Positions 1 through 6,417 of a stretch of 12,283 nucleotides of DNA are shown in pieces (position 1 is the stretch's first letter; each line of letters starts with the position of its first letter). Location of the stretch: NCBI GenBank assembly GCA_025935275.1, contig JAICVP010000035.1:1-12283 (forward strand), given 5' to 3'. Under the pieces are notes generated by a model. That model had not been told where the DNA came from and ran no database searches. It saw only the letters and a list, made by a program, of their open reading frames with translations. The position numbers were made by a program, and so were the translations under genes. Source of the DNA: Thermoleophilia bacterium (GTDB lineage: Bacteria > Actinomycetota > Thermoleophilia > Gaiellales > Gaiellaceae).

Positions 1-1476
1 CCCCGAGGCGTCTCCACCCCAGTCGGCGACGACGACACGCTTGCCTTCGGGGCGGCCGCCCCGAAGGACACTCCAGGCCGTGAGGACTCCGTTGAAGTCG
101 GGCAGGTCAGGGACGTACGGCCGCGCGCCCGTGGCCAGGATAACCGCGTCGGCGTCGGGCGGCTCCTCCACGTGCTCACCTAGCCGCACATCGACGCCTT
201 CGAGTAGGCGGTCGTAGTTGCGCAGAAGAGACGCTGCGAGCTCGGCGTGGCCGGGCGCCACCTCGGCGAGAGCGACCTGACCGCCGAGCTGGATGGTGGA
301 CTCGAAGAGAACGACTTCGTGTCCTGCGCCGTGAGCCTCGGCCGCGGCGGCCATTCCGGCGGGGCCGCCGCCCACCACCGCGACTTTCAGGCGCCGCGCC
401 GCGCGCACGGGCGTCCAGGTGAGCTCCCGGCCCGTGCGCGGGTTCTGCGCGCAGGCGATCGGGCTGCCCGCGTGGTAGTGCGCAATGCACGTGTTGCAGC
501 CGATGCAGCGGAGGTAGGAGGAGCCCTCGGCGGCCTTGCGCGGGAGGTCGGGATCGGTGATGAGCGCTCGGGTCATCCCGACCGCATCGGCGACCCCTTC
601 CGCGATGAGCCGCTCGGCTGCTTCCGGGTCGACGATGCGTGAGGTCGCGATCAGCGGCGGACCCACCCGAAACGGCGCCGCGAAGCCGGCGATCGCGCTC
701 TCCTCGACGGGCGGCGGCGGAACGATGCCGGTCGAGCCGCGGTAGGTCGAGGAGTCCCCGAGCGCGATCGAGACGTAGTCGACCAGGCCGGCGAGCGCGG
801 GCGCGACTCCGACGGCCGCTTCGGAATCGGCCGAGAACCTGACGCCGAGGGAAAGATCGGGCGCCGCCCTGCGTACGGCCTCCGCCACGGCGACGAGGAA
901 CTGCGGGCCCGCGGCCCACTCGTCCTCCCGGAGGTTGAGCTCCGGCGCGAAGAACTGCGCGAAGAGGTAGCCGTGCGCGGCCGAGAGCTCGATCCCGTCA
1001 AGTCCGCCTGCGGCGGCGAGCTCCGCGGAGCGCGCGTACCCGGCGATCAGGTCGTCGATCTCGGCGGTCGTGAGCTCGCGGGGCTCGACGTGAAACCGCT
1101 GGCTGGGGATCGCCGAGGGCGCGACCGCGGGCGGGCGCGGCGGCAGGGCGATGAGCTCACGGCCGCCGTGGAAGAGCTGGACGAGGAGCTTGGTGCCGTG
1201 CGGGCGCACCGCATCGGCCACGCGGCGGTAGCCGGCGACGATCTCGGGCACGTACCCCGCCAGCGTGTGCGGTGTCAGGCGACCGGACTCGTGGACGGCG
1301 GTCGCCTCGAGGACGATCATCCCCGCCCCGCCCGCCGCGCGCGCCTCGTGGTAGGCGACGAACTCGTCCGTGGGCAGGTGCTCGTGGACGAGCGTCGTCT
1401 GGTGCGCGGTCGAGACGATGCGGTTCGGCAACTCGACGGGGCCGAGCTGCAGCGGGCTCAGGAGCAGCTCAGGCAC
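1..1476 (-). CDS. FMN/4Fe-4S/FAD NADH:flavin oxidoreductase (2,4-dienoyl-CoA reductase / TMADH family), C-terminus cut by window edge
   Basis: The first 492 residues are visible; relatives are roughly 650-680 aa, so most of the C-terminal NAD(P)/FAD part is off the left edge. Residues 1 to about 310 form an Old-Yellow-Enzyme-type FMN barrel, with an N-terminus like LSPLQLGPVELPNRIV and the AHGYLFAQFFAPELNLRED motif. A 4Fe-4S ligand set follows as Cys324-x2-Cys327-x2-Cys330-x11-Cys342. A Rossmann dinucleotide motif, VAVVGGGPAG, lies at residues 365-374. This order is that of dienoyl-CoA reductase, trimethylamine dehydrogenase and N-methylproline demethylase relatives: an NAD(P)H- or amine-linked flavoenzyme, probably cytosolic. 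The substrate cannot be told. The GTG start at 1474-1476 overlaps the end of the thioesterase gene by 8 nt (GTGCCTGA), so the two are co-transcribed and probably translationally coupled. With an acyl-CoA thioesterase upstream, an enoyl- or dienoyl-CoA reductase is the leading guess; an amine demethylase is the alternative. Confidence 0.85.
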   Translation of the reverse strand, partial: MPELLLSPLQLGPVELPNRIVSTAHQTTLVHEHLPTDEFVAYHEARAAGGAGMIVLEATAVHESGRLTPHTLAGYVPEIVAGYRRVADAVRPHGTKLLVQLFHGGRELIALPPRPPAVAPSAIPSQRFHVEPRELTTAEIDDLIAGYARSAELAAAGGLDGIELSAAHGYLFAQFFAPELNLREDEWAAGPQFLVAVAEAVRRAAPDLSLGVRFSADSEAAVGVAPALAGLVDYVSIALGDSSTYRGSTGIVPPPPVEESAIAGFAAPFRVGPPLIATSRIVDPEAAERLIAEGVADAVGMTRALITDPDLPRKAAEGSSYLRCIGCNTCIAHYHAGSPIACAQNPRTGRELTWTPVRAARRLKVAVVGGGPAGMAAAAEAHGAGHEVVLFESTIQLGGQVALAEVAPGHAELAASLLRNYDRLLEGVDVRLGEHVEEPPDADAVILATGARPYVPDLPDFNGVLTAWSVLRGGRPEGKRVVVADWGGDASG

Positions 1477-1867
1477 CGCCGAGCTCGCGCTCGAGGGCGG
1501 CTCGCTCCGCGTCGCTGAGCGGGCGAGAGCGGCCCGTCTCGGTGTCGCGGGCGACGAGGACGGCCTCCGCCTCGGCGGCCAGCTCGCCGCCGACGGTGAC
1601 GATCTCCTCCCGGGTGGTCACGCTCGAGGTCCCGATCCTCGTCAGCCAGAGGCGCGCCACGATCGCGTCGTCGTCCTGCGTCAGCTCGCGACGGAAGTCG
1701 ATCGCCACGCGCGCAGTGACATAGCCCCAGGCGTCGCCGGAGTCGCCGAGCGCGCGCTCGAGCCACTCGTCGCGCACCTCTTCGAGGTAGGTGAGGTAGA
1801 CCGCGTTGTTCACGTGGCCGTAGGCATCCTGGTCGCGCCAGCGGATCTCGATCTGCTTCTCGTGCAC
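1469..1867 (-). CDS. Acyl-CoA thioesterase, 4-hydroxybenzoyl-CoA thioesterase/FadM-like hotdog protein
   Basis: This is a 132-residue single hotdog domain, the normal length for the family. The N-terminal signature RWRDQDAYGHVNNAVYLTYL (residues 9-28) is the 4HBT/FadM active-site segment. Asp14, four residues before His18-Val-Asn-Asn, sits at the usual catalytic acid position. Members hydrolyse acyl- or aroyl-CoA to free acid and CoA in the cytosol, usually as tetramers; the chain preference cannot be read from sequence. The start is GTG at 1865-1867, with GGGAGG (1872-1877) 4 nt upstream as ribosome binding site. It is the first gene of a leftward operon with the Fe-S flavoenzyme. It is divergent from the acyl-CoA synthetase across only 38 nt, so the two transcripts probably share a control region. 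Confidence 0.88.
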   Translation of the reverse strand: MHEKQIEIRWRDQDAYGHVNNAVYLTYLEEVRDEWLERALGDSGDAWGYVTARVAIDFRRELTQDDDAIVARLWLTRIGTSSVTTREEIVTVGGELAAEAEAVLVARDTETGRSRPLSDAERAALERELGGA

Positions 1868-1871
1868 GTTG

Positions 1872-1877
1872 CCTCCC
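1872..1877 (-). promoter_or_regulatory. Ribosome binding site of the thioesterase gene
   Basis: On the minus strand this reads GGGAGG and lies 4 nt before the GTG at 1867. It is the only good Shine-Dalgarno match near this non-ATG start, and it supports the start choice. Confidence 0.6.
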
Positions 1878-1889
1878 GAGTCGGAGAGG

Positions 1890-1919
1890 ATGGTACGAGC
1901 GCGCGATGGCCGATCTCAA
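1890..1919 (-). promoter_or_regulatory. Candidate sigma-70-type promoter for the leftward thioesterase/flavoenzyme operon
   Basis: Minus-strand TTGAGA (1914-1919) is one base from the -35 consensus. It is followed after 18 nt by TACCAT (1890-1895), which fits the TANNNT -10 of high-GC bacteria. A start site about 7 nt downstream would leave a leader of roughly 15 nt containing GGGAGG. The -35 box lies inside the first codons of the divergent acyl-CoA synthetase gene, and the -10 is in the spacer. Transcription in one direction could therefore interfere with the other. Pattern match only; such matches also occur by chance. Confidence 0.4.
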
Positions 1920-3921
1920 CCGCGTCCGTTCCCTCCTCTTCCCGCGGTCGGTTGCCGTCGTGGGCGCCTCGCCGCGGCACGGGCGGATCGTGGAGGAGAT
2001 CGTCCGCTCAGGGATTCCGTCGTGGGGAGTCCATCCGACGCGGGACGAAGTGCTCGGCCTGCGCTGCTTCCCGAGCGTGGCCGCCCTCCCCGAGGAGCCC
2101 GAGCTGGCCGCCTTGCTCGTCGGGCACGAGCGGGTCGAGCAGGCCTTCGAGGAGGCACTGAATGCGGGTATCCGCGCCTTCTTCCTCCCTGGGCTCGGGA
2201 ACGAGGCCGGGGCGGCCGGTCCGGAAGTCGCGCACCGGATCGCGGGGCGGGCGCGAGCCGAGGACGCTGCGTTGCTCGGGCCGAACTGCATGGGAGTCGC
2301 CGCCCCCGGAAAAGGCTCGCTCTGGATCGGCACCGTGCCCGAGACGTTTCGCGGAGGCCGCGTTTCCGTCGTCTCCCAGTCCGGATCGATCGCGGAGGCG
2401 CTGCTGGGGATCGGGCCGCGGGTCGGCTTCCGGTCGGTGGTGTCCTCGGGCGGCGAGGCCGTCACCGACGCGGCGGACCTCCTCGACTTCTTTGCCGCCG
2501 ACGAGGGAACCGGCGCCATCGGGCTTTTCCTCGAGACCGTGCGCCGGCCTGCGGAGTTCGCAGCCGCGCTCGAGCGCTGCGCCGACGCGGGCAAGCCGGT
2601 CGCGTGCCTGAAGGTGGGCCGCTCGCAGGCGGCGGCTCGGGCTGCGCTCGCTCACACCGGCGCCGTGGTCGGCTCCGACCGTGCCTTCTCGGCCCTCCTG
2701 TATCGGCACGGCGCCGTCGAGGTGGACGACTTCACCGCGCTCGTCGAGACGCTCGAGGTTCTCGGGCGCGAGCGCCGTCCACGTGGGAAGCGGATCGCCG
2801 CGATCTCGGAATCGGGAGGAGAGGGGGCGCTCCTGGCGGATCAGGGAGAGGCGGCCGGGATCCCGTTCGATCCGCTCCCGGACGAGGTCGCCGCCGAGCT
2901 GCGGATGCGCTTCCCGAACTACCTCGCGCCCGGCAACCCGCTCGATGCCTGGGCGATTGACGAGGCCGACGTCGTCTTTCCGGGCTCGCTCGAGATCCTC
3001 GTCGGCTCGGGCGCGTTCGACATCGTCGTTGCGCAGGCCGACCAGTCCCAGTTCCGCGGCGCGGAGGAGCACGAGTGGTGCTTCATGATCGTGAAGGCTC
3101 TCGCCGAGGCGACGGCCGGCACGGAGATCTTCCCGGCGGTCACGACGGTCTCGGCGGTCGACCCGCGTCCAGAGGTGGCCGAGTACGCGCTCGAGCACGA
3201 CGTCGCGCTGCTGCGCGGCCCGCGCGATGCGATGCGCGCCCTCGCGGCCGCGGCCGGCCTTCGAGCGGTCTCCGCGCAATCGGAGCCGGCTGCGCCCGTC
3301 GCACTGGCCGACCTGCTCGCCGAGGGTCCCTTGCCGGAGTTCGAGTCGGCACTCGTCCTGGAGCGCTACGGCGTCCCGCTCGCGCCGCGCCGCCGCGCGG
3401 CCTCGCCCGACGAGGCGGTGCAGGCCGCCCAGGAGCTCGGTTTCCCGGTGGTCGTGAAGGTGGACGGCCCGGCGCACAAGGCGGCCCGGAACGGCGTCGT
3501 GCTCGGGCTGGGAGACGCCGAGGCCGTGCGCGGGACGACGGCCCGGCTCGGGGGTCGAGTCCTGGTCGCAACCCAGGCCTCGGGAGGAGCCGAAGCTTTC
3601 TGCGGGATGACGCGCGACCCCGACTTCGGGCCCGTACTTGCCGTCGGGCCGGGCGGCGGCGCCGTCGAATCGCTCTCCCTGGCCGCGGTCTCCCTCGCGC
3701 CGCTCGGCCAGGAGGAGGCTCGGCGGCTGGTGGCCCGAGCGCCCGGGCTCGACCCGAGCGACGCAGCGCGGGAGGCGCTCGCCGCGACCATCGTCGCCCT
3801 CGGCCGTATCGCCGTCGACCACCCGCAGATCGCGGCGGTCGACGTGAATCCTTTGATCCTGAGCGCGGACGGCGCGGTTGCCGTGGACGCGCTCGTCGTC
3901 GTAGAAGGAGGGAGTCTGTGA
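1906..3921 (+). CDS. ADP-forming acyl-CoA synthetase (acetate--CoA ligase family, CoA-binding + ATP-grasp fusion)
   Basis: This 671-residue protein carries the alpha and beta parts of NDP-forming acyl-CoA synthetases in one chain. A CoA-binding Rossmann domain comes first (residues 1 to about 135, SVAVVGAS near the start and LLGPNCMGV near 124-132). A succinyl-CoA-ligase-like domain follows to about residue 290, with His250 in AHTGAVVGSD at the position of the phosphorylated histidine. A C-terminal ATP-grasp domain runs from about 455 to the end (LERYGVPLAPR, KVDGPAHK, DVNPLIL). The family reaction is acid + CoA + ATP to acyl-CoA + ADP + Pi, reversible, in the cytosol. His524 (in AHK) matches the conserved HK of the ATP-grasp half, but the following HKSDxGGV-type sequence is changed to HKAARNGVV. 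ATG 1906 is the first possible start after the upstream stop in this frame; its ribosome binding site is weak (GGAGAGG ends 16 nt upstream). It is the first gene of the rightward operon. The acid substrate is unknown. Confidence 0.88.
   Translation: MADLNRVRSLLFPRSVAVVGASPRHGRIVEEIVRSGIPSWGVHPTRDEVLGLRCFPSVAALPEEPELAALLVGHERVEQAFEEALNAGIRAFFLPGLGNEAGAAGPEVAHRIAGRARAEDAALLGPNCMGVAAPGKGSLWIGTVPETFRGGRVSVVSQSGSIAEALLGIGPRVGFRSVVSSGGEAVTDAADLLDFFAADEGTGAIGLFLETVRRPAEFAAALERCADAGKPVACLKVGRSQAAARAALAHTGAVVGSDRAFSALLYRHGAVEVDDFTALVETLEVLGRERRPRGKRIAAISESGGEGALLADQGEAAGIPFDPLPDEVAAELRMRFPNYLAPGNPLDAWAIDEADVVFPGSLEILVGSGAFDIVVAQADQSQFRGAEEHEWCFMIVKALAEATAGTEIFPAVTTVSAVDPRPEVAEYALEHDVALLRGPRDAMRALAAAAGLRAVSAQSEPAAPVALADLLAEGPLPEFESALVLERYGVPLAPRRRAASPDEAVQAAQELGFPVVVKVDGPAHKAARNGVVLGLGDAEAVRGTTARLGGRVLVATQASGGAEAFCGMTRDPDFGPVLAVGPGGGAVESLSLAAVSLAPLGQEEARRLVARAPGLDPSDAAREALAATIVALGRIAVDHPQIAAVDVNPLILSADGAVAVDALVVVEGGSL
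3904..3914 (+). promoter_or_regulatory. Strong ribosome binding site deciding the GTG start of the first crotonase
   Basis: GAAGGAGGGAG ends 3 nt before the GTG at 3918-3920, inside the last codons of the synthetase gene. It is the best Shine-Dalgarno in the window. It rules out the much longer frame that runs upstream through the synthetase gene in another reading frame. Confidence 0.65.
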
Positions 3922-4733
3922 CGGATGTAGTCCTGTACGAGCGCCGCGGCCCGGCGGCCTGGGTGACGCTCAACCGCCCGAGCAAGCTGAACGCGATCAG
4001 CGGCGAAGTCGTGCGGCGGCTTCGGGAGTCGTGGCGCGCAGCGACCGAGGACGATGAGGTGAAGGTGGTCGTGCTCACCGGAGCGGGGCGGGCGTTTTCG
4101 GCCGGCTACGACATCGCCGAGGAGGTCGAGCAGCAGATCGAGAGCGCCGAGCGCTGGCACGAGGTTCTCTCGGAGGACGTCGACTTGACCATGGAGCTGT
4201 GGTCGCTCCCGAAGCCGACGATCGCGGCGGTCCGAGGCTGGTGCCTCGCCGGCGCCTGCGAGCTCGCCATGGCGTGCGACCTCGTCGTCGCCGCGGACGA
4301 TGCCCAGTTCGGCGAGCCTGAGATCCGCTACGGATCCGGGCCGGTCACGCTGCTGATGCCGTTCGTGCTCGGGCAGAAGAAGACCAACGAGCTCCTCTTC
4401 ACCGGCGATGCGATCTCGGCGACCGAGGCCGAGCGGCTCGGGCTCGTGAACGCCGTCGTGGCGCCGGATGCGCTCGAGGATGCGGTGAGCTCGCTCGTCG
4501 CCAAGATCGCGCCGACGCCGCTCCCCGTGCTGCGCTTGACGAAGCTCGCGCTCGTCCGCGCGCAGGAGGCAATGGGGCTCCGTTCGGCGGTCGCGGCCAA
4601 CCTCGACATATCCGCGATGCTCAACGCCGCGGAGACCCCCGAGCAGCAGGAGTTCGACCGGATCGCGGCCGAACAGGGGCTCAAGGCCGCGCTGGCCTGG
4701 CGAGACGCGCGCTACGGCGAGGGGCTCGCATGA
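3918..4733 (+). CDS. Crotonase-fold enoyl-CoA hydratase/isomerase (first of two)
   Basis: This 271-residue protein has the usual crotonase length and order: VTLNRPSKLNAIS, VLTGAGRAFSAGYDI (first oxyanion segment), then WCLAGACELAMACD and FGEPEI. Glu115 and Glu135 lie 20 residues apart, as do the two catalytic glutamates of rat enoyl-CoA hydratase (144 and 164), so hydration of a 2-enoyl-CoA is chemically plausible. The following stretch reads YGSGPVTLLMPFVLG instead of the common PGxGGTQRL, so substrate binding probably differs. The GTG start overlaps the synthetase stop as GTGA, so the two genes are probably translationally coupled. The gene sits directly after an acyl-CoA-forming enzyme and before two dehydrogenases, which fits CoA-ester breakdown. 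Hydratase, isomerase or a lyase-like crotonase cannot be separated by sequence alone. Confidence 0.88.
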   Translation: MTDVVLYERRGPAAWVTLNRPSKLNAISGEVVRRLRESWRAATEDDEVKVVVLTGAGRAFSAGYDIAEEVEQQIESAERWHEVLSEDVDLTMELWSLPKPTIAAVRGWCLAGACELAMACDLVVAADDAQFGEPEIRYGSGPVTLLMPFVLGQKKTNELLFTGDAISATEAERLGLVNAVVAPDALEDAVSSLVAKIAPTPLPVLRLTKLALVRAQEAMGLRSAVAANLDISAMLNAAETPEQQEFDRIAAEQGLKAALAWRDARYGEGLA

Positions 4734-5659
4734 GGGTCCTCGTCGGCGACCCCTACTACCAGCTCGACGAGGTGGCCGAGATCATCGGCGACCTCGCCGA
4801 GGTCGAGCGGGCGGACGCGCCCTGGGAGGGAGACGACGTCGTCGCGCTCCTCGTCAGCCCCGATCAGCCCGTGGGCGTAGCTGAGCTGGACCGCCTACCG
4901 GCGCTCCGCATCGTCGCGACGTGCTCCGTCGGCTACGACAACATCGACACGGGCGCAGCCGCCGATCGCGGTATCTGGGTCTGCAACGTCCCCGACTACT
5001 GCGTGGAGGAGATGGCCGACAGCTCCCTCGCGCTCCTGCTCGCACTCATGCGCGGCGTGGTCGCCCTCGATCGGAGCGTTCGGGAGGGCAAGTGGCACCA
5101 CGCCGTCGCCGGGCCCCTGCGGACGAACCGCGGGACCACGCTCGGTGTCATCGGTTTCGGCCGCATCGGCCGGGCCCTGGCGACGCGGGCGCTGGCGCTC
5201 GGTTTTGAGGTCTACGCGGTGGATCCGCACCTGCCCGACCAGGCGATCGCTGGCTACGGCGTGCATCCGCTGACGCTCGACCAGGCGCTCACCAGCTGCG
5301 GGGCCTTCTCCCTCCACTCGCTGCTGACCGATGAGACGCGCGGGATGATCGGCGCGGAGGAGATCGCGAAGATGCCCCGCGGCGCGCTGCTCGTCGACAC
5401 CGCCCGGGCGGCGCTCGTCGACTTCGACGCCGTGCTCGAGGCGCTCGACTCCGGGCACCTGGCGGGGGCGGCCTTCGACGTGCTTCCCGTCGAGCCCCCG
5501 ACTCCGGAGGACCCGCCGCCGGAGCGGCCGACGCTCATCGTCAATCCCCATGCGGCCTGGTACAGCCCCGCCACCGAGCATGAGGCGTACCGGCGGCCGG
5601 CGGTCTCCGTGCGCGAGGCCCTGGAAGGACGGCGTCCGACCGACGCCCTGGTGCCATGA
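4730..5659 (+). CDS. D-isomer-specific 2-hydroxyacid dehydrogenase, CtBP-like
   Basis: This 309-residue NAD(P)-dependent enzyme interconverts a 2-hydroxyacid and a 2-oxo acid in the cytosol. The Rossmann motif GFGRIG is at residues 142-147, followed by VYAVDPH, where the Asp suggests NAD preference. The catalytic set of the family is complete: Arg226 in DTARAALVD, Glu255 in LPVEPP and His274 in NPHAAWYS. The HAAWYS context and the tail resemble the C-terminal-binding-protein branch of bacterial dehydrogenases rather than SerA, and there is no ACT domain. The ATG overlaps the crotonase stop as ATGA, with GAGGGG (4719-4724) 5 nt upstream. The substrate is unknown. Next to a thiamine-diphosphate enzyme and an aminotransferase, it could exchange hydroxy and oxo acids for them (inference). 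Confidence 0.9.
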   Translation: MRVLVGDPYYQLDEVAEIIGDLAEVERADAPWEGDDVVALLVSPDQPVGVAELDRLPALRIVATCSVGYDNIDTGAAADRGIWVCNVPDYCVEEMADSSLALLLALMRGVVALDRSVREGKWHHAVAGPLRTNRGTTLGVIGFGRIGRALATRALALGFEVYAVDPHLPDQAIAGYGVHPLTLDQALTSCGAFSLHSLLTDETRGMIGAEEIAKMPRGALLVDTARAALVDFDAVLEALDSGHLAGAAFDVLPVEPPTPEDPPPERPTLIVNPHAAWYSPATEHEAYRRPAVSVREALEGRRPTDALVP

Positions 5660-6417
5660 CCGACTTTCGCTCCCCGCTCGCTCCCGATGCGAACGCCGGC
5701 AAGGTGGCGGTCGTCACCGGCGGCGGCACGGGCATCGGCCGCGCCACGGCTCTGGAGCTGGCGAGGACCGGTGCGAAGGTCGTCGTCTGCGGCCGGCGGC
5801 CGGAGCCCTTGCAGGAGGTGCAGGCGCAACTCGGGGACGACTGTCTCGCCGTTCCCGCGGATGTGCGCGAGCCGCAGGAGGTTGCGGCGCTGGTCGACCG
5901 TGCGCTCGAGCGCTTCGGGCGGATCGACATCCTCGTCAACAACGCGGGCGGGCAGTTCATGGCGCCCGCCGAGGAGATCTCGCTGAAAGGGTGGCGCGCC
6001 GTGCATCGCCTCGCCGTCGATGCGGCCTGGGATCTCACGCGTCTCGTGGCCGAGCGCTCGATGATCCCGAACAGGGAAGGCGTGGTCGTCTTCATCGGCT
6101 TCAGCCCGCGGCGGGGAATGGCCGACATGGCGCATGCCGCGGCCGCGCGGGCGGCGATCGAGAACCTCGCGGGGAGCCTGGCGCTCGAGTGGAGCAAGCA
6201 CGGGATCCGCGCGCTCTGCGTCGCGCTCGGGAACATCGCCACCGAGGGCCTCGACGGCTACGGGCCCGAGCGTGTGGCGGAGTGGGAGCGCGAGGTGCCC
6301 CTCGGCCGGCTCGGGACTCCGGAAGAGGCGGCCGCGCTGATCGCGTTTCTCGCCTCGCCCGGCGGGGCCTACGTCACCGGCACGACCGTCGTCATGGACG
6401 GCGGTCTCGACGTGTGA
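5656..6417 (+). CDS. Short-chain dehydrogenase/reductase with replaced Tyr-x3-Lys, enoyl-CoA-reductase-like
   Basis: This 253-residue classical-length SDR has the cofactor motif TGGGTGIG at 21-28 and NNAG at 95-98. Arg47-Arg48 after the second beta strand suggests NADP(H). Ser150 is near the usual serine, but the usual catalytic Tyr-x3-Lys is Ala161-x3-Arg165 in MAHAAAARAAIENL. A similar HSGAARAG-type sequence is found in peroxisomal trans-2-enoyl-CoA reductase (PECR) and related bacterial SDRs, so a reductase acting on an enoyl thioester is the favoured call over an alcohol dehydrogenase. A structural or inactive role is possible. The ATG overlaps the preceding stop as ATGA with no good ribosome binding site, so coupling is likely. 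It is the last gene of the rightward operon, and its last 26 nt overlap the end of the opposing crotonase gene. Confidence 0.85.
   Translation: MTDFRSPLAPDANAGKVAVVTGGGTGIGRATALELARTGAKVVVCGRRPEPLQEVQAQLGDDCLAVPADVREPQEVAALVDRALERFGRIDILVNNAGGQFMAPAEEISLKGWRAVHRLAVDAAWDLTRLVAERSMIPNREGVVVFIGFSPRRGMADMAHAAAARAAIENLAGSLALEWSKHGIRALCVALGNIATEGLDGYGPERVAEWEREVPLGRLGTPEEAAALIAFLASPGGAYVTGTTVVMDGGLDV

Noticed and set aside
2008..3822. A 604-residue minus-strand open frame opposite the acyl-CoA synthetase
   Set aside because: It is antisense to a gene with clear family motifs, is rich in Arg/Gly/Asp as expected from reversed GC-rich codons, and shows no recognisable domain.
3075..3917. A long in-frame N-terminal extension of the first crotonase
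   Set aside because: It translates the synthetase gene in a wrong frame into Arg/Gly-rich sequence. The strong ribosome binding site and the GTGA overlap place the start at 3918.
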